Shown piece by piece: positions 21,663-26,427 of a stretch of DNA of 26,427 nucleotides. A program made the translations under genes and the position numbers. The notes under the pieces are model-generated. The model was not told the DNA's origin, did no database searches, and saw only the letters and a list, made by a program, of their open reading frames with translations. The number at the start of each line of letters is the position of its first letter. Position 1 is the first letter of the stretch. Source of the stretch: DATHTK01 sp035463295 (lineage in GTDB: Bacteria; Actinomycetota; Rubrobacteria; Rubrobacterales; Rubrobacteraceae); the NCBI GenBank assembly GCA_035463295.1, contig DATHTK010000097.1, positions 1-26,427 on the forward strand, given 5' to 3'.

Positions 21663-22088
21663 ATGACAGACAAGCAGAAAACCACCATCGCCCTCCTCGG
21701 GGCCAACACCGTGGCCGGTCACGCTCTCTCGCTGTTGCTGCAGGGAGTTGGCTACGAGACGAAGATCCTCGAGGGCTCACCGCCGGGTATGTTCGGGGAT
21801 CCGCTCGAGGGAGCGGATTTGCTCCTGATCTCACCGGGCTTTGTCAAGGAGCGCCGCGACGAGTGCCTCGCCGCTCTGGGGGGAGCGCATGGGAGGATGC
21901 CCGTCCTCGAGCTCTCCTCCGCCATAAAGGAGGGGTTGCTCGAAGGTGGCGTAGAGACCGTGCCGTGGCCAACGAACATAGACGCGCTGGCACACGAGAT
22001 CGAAGCCGCCCTGAAAGGTGCGGTGCACGAGGTCCGCGCCGCACTCGGGGGGGCTGAGGAGCTACCGCCCGAGGGAGAGTCAGCCTGA
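21663..22088 (+). CDS. Degenerate receiver-like protein B
   Basis: A 141-aa paralogue of the product at 19319-19768. Shared features are KTTIALLGANTV at the N-terminus, YETKILE, ADLLLISPG at the end of strand 3 where a receiver has its phospho-Asp, PVLELSS, VETVPWP and a final helix IDALAHEIEAAL. The Asp and Lys of phosphorylatable receivers are absent in both. The ATG at 21663 follows GAGAGGCGG; an upstream in-frame TTG has less support. The C-terminal tail is acidic (EELPPEGES). It lies divergent from the secreted protein gene, so the two paralogues flank that gene. The function is unknown. Confidence 0.66.
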   Translation: MTDKQKTTIALLGANTVAGHALSLLLQGVGYETKILEGSPPGMFGDPLEGADLLLISPGFVKERRDECLAALGGAHGRMPVLELSSAIKEGLLEGGVETVPWPTNIDALAHEIEAALKGAVHEVRAALGGAEELPPEGESA

Positions 22089-22226
22089 GCGCGGTGGGGG
22101 CGCTCCCGGCGTCTCCGGTTCGGAGGTTCGGCTTCCGCATCTCTTGCTAGCGTGCGAGAAGGGATCTTCTATTACCGGCCCCGGGTCCAGAGCGCGGACG
22201 CAAGCCCCCGTCCGGCTCTCTCCGGG

Positions 22227-22255
22227 TTGCCGCTGACCGGCGCCGCCCGTATATT
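22227..22255 (+). promoter_or_regulatory. Predicted promoter of the transhydrogenase gene
   Basis: TTGCCG (22227-22232) and TATATT (22250-22255) have a 17-base spacer, 58 bases before the ATG. Confidence 0.6.
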
Positions 22256-22312
22256 GGCCGGGAGGTGGAGGGGCTTGGACAAACGCCGCGCTGGGAACAG
22301 GAGGAGGGACTC

Positions 22313-23599
22313 ATGCAGGGAAACGGCGGAGCCGGCAACGAGACCGTATTCACGATGGAGGCAACGCCGCTGAAGTACGGGCCGGGAGCCTCCGAAGAGG
22401 TCGGGTGGGAGGTCAGGAGGCTGGGGGTGGAGCGCGTAATGCTCGTCTCCGACCCCGGAGTGGTGCGTGCGGGGATCACGCCTCGCATACAGGAGCTCAT
22501 CGAGGCCGAAGGTATAGAGGTCGAGGTCTGGGACAAATCAAGGGTCGAGCCGACCGCGGACTCTCTGCAGGCGGCGGCGGACTTCGCTTCTCAAGGCAAC
22601 TTCGACGGGTTCGTGGCGGTTGGTGGGGGAACGAGCATAGACACCGCGAAGGTCAGCGACCTCATCGCGACGCACGGCGGTGAGATCATGGACTACGTCA
22701 ACGCGCCGGTCGGCGGCGGGAAGAAGCCGCCCTCGCCGCTGAAGCCGCTGCTGGCGGTGCCGACGACCGCGGGCACCGGAGCCGAGGCGACGACCGTGGC
22801 GATCCTCGACATCCCAGAGCAGAGGGTGAAGACCGGGATCTCGCACCAGTTCCTGCGGCCTGACCGCGGCGTCGTGGACCCTTTGCTCACCAAGACGATG
22901 CCCCCCGAGGTCACCTCCTCGTGCGGGCTCGACGTGGTCTGCCACGCCGCCGAGTCTTTTATCTCGAAGCCCTACGACTCGCGTCCGAAGCCCGAGAGCC
23001 CGGACGACCGGCCGCCGTACCAGGGAGCGAACCCCATAGCGGACATCTGGTCCTCGAAGGCGCTCGAGTACGGCGGCGAGTACCTCCGGCGCGCCGTCGA
23101 GGACGGCGAGGACGTCGAGGCGCGCGGGGCGATGATGCTCGGGGCCTCGCTCGCCGGCATAGGCTTCGGCTCCGCCGGGGTCCACATCCCGCACGCCTGC
23201 GCCTACCCGATAGCCGGCCTCAAGCACGAGTACGAGCCGCCGGGATATAAGGAGGATCACCCCTTCGTCCCTCACGGCTGGTCGGTCATCGTCACCGCGC
23301 CGGCCGCATTCCGCTTCACCTACCCTTCCGCCCCCGAGCGTCACCGACGGGTCGCGGAGCTCCTCTCCGGTGAGAGCATAGAAGAGGCCGACGAGAACAC
23401 GCTGCCGGAGATCCTGATCTCGCTCATGCAAGACGTCGGCGCCCCGCGCGGCATCCGCGAGCTCGGCTACGGCGAGGACGACATAGACGACCTCGTAGAC
23501 GGGGCGATGAAGCAACAGCGCCTCCTCGTTCTCGCCCCGCGCGAGGTAGCCGAGGAAGACCTCGCGGGCATCCTGCGGGAGTCGATGGAGAACTGGTAA
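22313..23599 (+). CDS. Hydroxyacid-oxoacid transhydrogenase (iron-type alcohol dehydrogenase family)
   Basis: A 428-aa group III alcohol dehydrogenase that resembles animal ADHFE1 along its length. Matching blocks are VRRLGVERVMLVSDPGV, RVEPTADS, FVAVGGGTSIDTAKVSDL, MDYVNAPVGGGK, PLLAVPTTAGTGAEATTVAI, GLDVVCHAAESF, PYQGANPIADIW, GIGFGSAGVHIPHACAYPI and HPFVPHGWSVIVTAPA. ADHFE1 oxidises 4-hydroxybutyrate while reducing 2-oxoglutarate to D-2-hydroxyglutarate, with the nucleotide held tightly. The metal-binding Asp and His positions are in the GLDVVCHAAES, GVHIPHA and HGWSV blocks. The ATG at 22313 has AGGAGG 8 bases upstream. Link to PHA through 4-hydroxybutyrate is speculative. Confidence 0.87.
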   Translation: MQGNGGAGNETVFTMEATPLKYGPGASEEVGWEVRRLGVERVMLVSDPGVVRAGITPRIQELIEAEGIEVEVWDKSRVEPTADSLQAAADFASQGNFDGFVAVGGGTSIDTAKVSDLIATHGGEIMDYVNAPVGGGKKPPSPLKPLLAVPTTAGTGAEATTVAILDIPEQRVKTGISHQFLRPDRGVVDPLLTKTMPPEVTSSCGLDVVCHAAESFISKPYDSRPKPESPDDRPPYQGANPIADIWSSKALEYGGEYLRRAVEDGEDVEARGAMMLGASLAGIGFGSAGVHIPHACAYPIAGLKHEYEPPGYKEDHPFVPHGWSVIVTAPAAFRFTYPSAPERHRRVAELLSGESIEEADENTLPEILISLMQDVGAPRGIRELGYGEDDIDDLVDGAMKQQRLLVLAPREVAEEDLAGILRESMENW

Positions 23600-23714
23600 A
23601 GAGCTCGTCGTCCGTCAGCTTCTCGGTGCCTGGCGGACACCGGCGACGAAGCGTCACGGGCACGCCTCGGCCTCGAACTGCAGAGACCTGACAGGAGTTC
23701 GACCGAAGGGAGAG

Positions 23715-24707
23715 ATGATGGTCGCCGGGACACACGAGGGCTGGCCGCGGGCGGTAGCCGTGATCGGGGCCGGCACGATGGGTCTCGGCGTCGCCGAGTA
23801 CTTCGCCGCCGCCGGCGTAGCGGTGCGGCTCGTCGACGCGACGCCGGAGCTCACGCAGGGAGCGATCGAACGGCTCGAAGAGCGCGCCCGGGGACACGCG
23901 GCGGCGGGCCTGCTCTCCGCCGAGGCGGCGGCCCGGGCGGAGGAGGTCGAGGCCGCGGGGAGCCTCGCCGAGGCGGTGCGCGGGGCCGATATAGTCTTCG
24001 AGGCGGTCCCAGAGGACCTGCGATTGAAGGAGGAGATCCTCGGGTCCTGCTCCGAGGCCGCTTCGGCGGAGGCCGTGATCGTCTCGAACACCTCCTCGTT
24101 GCCGATGGACGATCTCGCCCGCTTCGTCGGGCGGCCGGAGCGCTTTCTCGGGATGCACTGGTTCAATCCGCCCGAGTGGACGCCGGGTGTCGAGGTCATC
24201 CCTGCGGCGACGACGGACGCCGAAGTCGTGGAGAGGGTCGTGCGGTTTCTGGGCGGCATCGGGAAGCGCCCCGCCGTGGTGGGGAGCGGGCCGGGCTTCG
24301 TCGCCAACCGCATCCAGATGGCGCTCTTTCTCGAGGCGGTCCGGTGCGTCGAGGAGGGGCTCGCCTCGGCGCAGGAGGTGGACGAGGTGGTGCGGAGCTG
24401 CTTCGGCTTCCGGCTTCCGTTCTTCGGGCCGTTCCAGATCGCCGACATGGCCGGGCTCGACGTCTACGCGAGCGTGCTGAGGACGCTCGAAGAGGGCCTC
24501 GGCGACCGTTTCGAGACGCCCGGAGCTCTGCGCGAGCTCGTCGAAGCCGGGCGGACGGGCACGAAGAGCGGCGCGGGGTTTCTCGAGTACACCGACGAGG
24601 AGCGCGAGAGGCTCCTGCTCGAGCGCGACCGCCGCTATGCGGCCCTGGTCGAGCTTCTCGAAGAGCTGCCGCCCGTCGAGGCGGGAGGGAAAGGGGAAGA
24701 GACATGA
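23715..24707 (+). CDS. 3-hydroxyacyl-CoA dehydrogenase family protein
   Basis: A 330-aa NAD-dependent dehydrogenase. The Rossmann motif is VIGAGTMGLGVAEYFAAAG (about 16-34), with Asp in RLVDATP indicating NAD. VFEAVPED, IVSNTSSLP and the catalytic segment GMHWFNPPEWTPGVEVIP follow, then GPGFVANRIQMALFLEA and a C-terminal helical domain with FGPFQIADMAGLDVY and TKSGAGFLEY. Two adjacent ATGs at 23715 and 23718 share AAGGGAG; the second has better spacing. Its stop overlaps the next ATG by 4 bases (ATGA), so translation is coupled. With a BKACE gene nearby, it may oxidise a 3-hydroxy acid to the keto acid that BKACE cleaves. That is inference. Confidence 0.88.
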   Translation: MMVAGTHEGWPRAVAVIGAGTMGLGVAEYFAAAGVAVRLVDATPELTQGAIERLEERARGHAAAGLLSAEAAARAEEVEAAGSLAEAVRGADIVFEAVPEDLRLKEEILGSCSEAASAEAVIVSNTSSLPMDDLARFVGRPERFLGMHWFNPPEWTPGVEVIPAATTDAEVVERVVRFLGGIGKRPAVVGSGPGFVANRIQMALFLEAVRCVEEGLASAQEVDEVVRSCFGFRLPFFGPFQIADMAGLDVYASVLRTLEEGLGDRFETPGALRELVEAGRTGTKSGAGFLEYTDEERERLLLERDRRYAALVELLEELPPVEAGGKGEET

Positions 24708-25717
24708 TCGACTCCAGCGTGCTCGTCGTCGGCGCGGGGGCCATCGGCGGCGTTACGGCGGCGATGATGGTGGGAGGGGTACGTCGCGTCGCCGTGCTCG
24801 ACGCGAACGAAGAGCACGTAGAGAGGATGCGCACGGAAGGGCTCCTGATCGACGACCTTGGCGAGGAGCGCCGGGCGCGGCTCGACGCCCACACAAGCCC
24901 CGACGAGCTCGACGGTCCCTTCGACTTCGCCCTCGTAACCCTGAAGGCGCCGCATCTCGAGAGCGCGCTCGGCCCCCTGGTCGAGCGCGAGCTGGTCCGG
25001 ACGTTCGTCTCTTTGGGGAACGGGCTCGTCCAGGAGCGCGTGGCCGGCATTGTAGGGGAGGGGCGTCTGATCTGGGGCACCGTCGAGTGGGGCGCTACGA
25101 ACCTCGGCCCCGGCCATCTGGCCCGGACCACGCGCAACGTGTTCGTCATCGGCGAGCCGGACGGGAGCATCCAGGACCGCACCCGCCTGCTCGCCGATGT
25201 GCTGAGCACGGTGGACGAGGTGCGCGTAACAGAGAACATCCGCGGTCAGGTCTGGTCGAAGCTGCTCGTCAACAGCGCTTTCTCCGGCCTCGGAGCCGTC
25301 TCCGGCCTCCTGTACAGAGAGGTCCTCGAACACCCCGACGGGCGCGAGGCCGCGCTGGCCGTCTGGCGCGAGGGCTACGACGTCGGGATGGCCCAGAACC
25401 TCGAGCTCGAGGAGGTGTTCGGCATCCCGGCTGCCTCGCTCGTCGTGCGCGACCCTGCGGATCGCGAGCGCGCCGACGAGGCGCTCGAGGCAGCGATACA
25501 GAGAGCCGGGGCGACCAAAGCCTCGATGCTCCAGGACCTGGAGCGCGGGCTGAAGACCGAGGTCGACGTCATAAACGGCGCCGTGGTCGAAAAGGGGCGG
25601 GAGTACGGGGTCGAAACCCCCCTCAACGCCCGCGTCGTCGAGCTGATGCACGCGATGGAGCGCGGCGAGCGGCGACCGGGCCCGGTCGCCTTCGGGGAGC
25701 TGCGAGAACTCGCCTAG
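24704..25717 (+). CDS. Ketopantoate reductase family (ApbA/PanE) oxidoreductase
   Basis: A 337-aa NAD(P)-dependent 2-oxoacid or 3-oxoacid reductase. The N-terminus VLVVGAGAIGGVTAAMM is the dinucleotide motif. ALVTLKAPHLESAL matches the family's VTVK segment, SLGNGLVQE the NG block, WGTVEWGA the mid block, and WSKLLVNSAFSGLGAVSG carries the Lys/Asn active-site pair. Family members outside pantothenate synthesis are common, and no pan genes are present here, so a catabolic substrate is more likely. The ATG lies within the stop of the upstream gene (ATGA overlap). It ends 19 bases before the convergent BKACE gene. Confidence 0.85.
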   Translation: MIDSSVLVVGAGAIGGVTAAMMVGGVRRVAVLDANEEHVERMRTEGLLIDDLGEERRARLDAHTSPDELDGPFDFALVTLKAPHLESALGPLVERELVRTFVSLGNGLVQERVAGIVGEGRLIWGTVEWGATNLGPGHLARTTRNVFVIGEPDGSIQDRTRLLADVLSTVDEVRVTENIRGQVWSKLLVNSAFSGLGAVSGLLYREVLEHPDGREAALAVWREGYDVGMAQNLELEEVFGIPAASLVVRDPADRERADEALEAAIQRAGATKASMLQDLERGLKTEVDVINGAVVEKGREYGVETPLNARVVELMHAMERGERRPGPVAFGELRELA

Positions 25718-25736
25718 CCGCCGGAAGAGCCCTCAA

Positions 25737-26427
25737 TCAGAACGCGACCGCGGCGCGTCCCTTGAGCCCGAAGGTCTCGCGCGCCTCGTCTGGGGTGGCG
25801 GGCTCGCGGTCGAAGAGAGAGGCCAGAGAAACGGCCTTCTCGACTAGCTCGGCGTTGGACTCGGCGCGCTTGTCGCGACGGACGCGGAGGTTGTCCTCGA
25901 GGCCGACGCGCACGTGGCCGCCGAGCATCAAACACATCGCGGCGAGGTGGTACTCGGCCGGGTAGCCGACCCCCGCCGCGGAGAAGGTGAAGTCCTCGCC
26001 GAAGAGGTCCAGGGCCGTGCGGCGCATGTGCATGAACTGCTCGACGAGTGCCGCGTTCGCCCCCATCACCCCCAGGACGAACTGGATGTGGATCGGGGGG
26101 TCGAGGAGCCCCTTGCTCAACAGGTACCTTATGTTGTAGAGGTGGCCGACGTCGTAGGCCTCGAGCTCCGGCTTGGTCTCCGCCTCGCGGACCATCTCGC
26201 AGATCCTCTCCATGTCCGCAAAGGTGTTGCGGAAGACGTAGTCGCGGGTGCCCTCGAGGTAGTCTATCTCCCACTCTTCGAAGTCCCCGCCGCGCTCGGC
26301 GATGGGGAAGAGGCCGAAGTTGATGCTGCCTGTGTTGAAGGTCGCCATCTCGGGCCTGAGCTCCGGCAGCACCGCGGCCCTCTCTTCGAGCGTCATGCCT
26401 TTGCCGCCGCCGGTGGTGGGCTGCACG
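25737..26427 (-). CDS. BKACE (DUF849) beta-keto acid cleavage enzyme, 5' end outside window
   Basis: Partial: 230 codons lie in the window and the N-terminal approximately 80 residues lie beyond the right edge. This is shown by the mid-protein family motif TTGGGKGMTLEER at the very start of the visible part. Further blocks are LRPEMATFNTGSINFG, RNTFADMERICEMVRE, YDVGHLYNIRYLL, GVMGANAALVEQFMHMRRTAL and GGHVRVGLEDNL, where the Glu is a conserved active-site residue of the family. BKACE enzymes condense a beta-keto acid with acetyl-CoA to give acetoacetate and a new acyl-CoA, using a divalent metal. The substrate within the family cannot be read from this fragment. Acetoacetate formed here could feed the PHA pathway; this is inference. 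Confidence 0.9.
   Translation of the reverse strand, partial: VQPTTGGGKGMTLEERAAVLPELRPEMATFNTGSINFGLFPIAERGGDFEEWEIDYLEGTRDYVFRNTFADMERICEMVREAETKPELEAYDVGHLYNIRYLLSKGLLDPPIHIQFVLGVMGANAALVEQFMHMRRTALDLFGEDFTFSAAGVGYPAEYHLAAMCLMLGGHVRVGLEDNLRVRRDKRAESNAELVEKAVSLASLFDREPATPDEARETFGLKGRAAVAF

Overview
The window is high-GC actinobacterial DNA, and the gene content and protein style fit Rubrobacter or a close relative; that assignment is inference from family resemblance, not from a marker gene. Its core is a polyhydroxyalkanoate (PHA) island at about 3.5-16.1 kb. Around the island lie acyl-CoA enzymes, a two-component system, an envelope-protein locus and a set of oxidoreductase and beta-keto-acid genes. 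No tRNA, rRNA, CRISPR array or insertion sequence was seen.

Left part (1-3.5 kb): a cupin gene followed by a CaiB-type CoA-transferase gene (minus strand), a glutaryl-CoA-dehydrogenase-like enzyme (plus) and a small membrane-anchored protein of unknown function (minus). PHA island: an SDR reductase and an acetoacetyl-CoA reductase (phaB) on the minus strand; a PadR-type regulator resembling PhaQ, two phasin-like proteins and the thiolase phaA on the plus strand; a minus-strand run of a second acyl-CoA dehydrogenase, an unknown protein and a Pat-like GNAT acetyltransferase; an alpha/beta hydrolase and a class I PHA synthase (plus); and, convergent with them, a class III synthase operon phaE-phaC (minus). 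Together these cover acetyl-CoA to acetoacetyl-CoA to (R)-3-hydroxybutyryl-CoA to polymer, plus granule coat and control.

Right part (16.1-26.4 kb): a NarL-type response regulator and its DUF4118/PAS/GAF histidine kinase (minus); two diverged receiver-like proteins, without the phospho-acceptor Asp, on either side of a secreted PxKF-domain protein; a hydroxyacid-oxoacid transhydrogenase; a 3-hydroxyacyl-CoA dehydrogenase family gene overlapping a ketopantoate-reductase family gene; and a BKACE (DUF849) gene cut by the right edge.

The most striking observation is a 19-bp inverted repeat, TATATGY-N5-RYACATA. It occurs as four exact matches, before phaB, phaQ, the acetyltransferase and phaE, and as one weaker match before the SDR gene. 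I infer that it is the operator of the PhaQ-like repressor and defines a local PHA regulon. A second notable point is that PhaE ends in what looks like an E3-binding (peripheral subunit-binding) domain, normally found in 2-oxoacid dehydrogenase E2 subunits.
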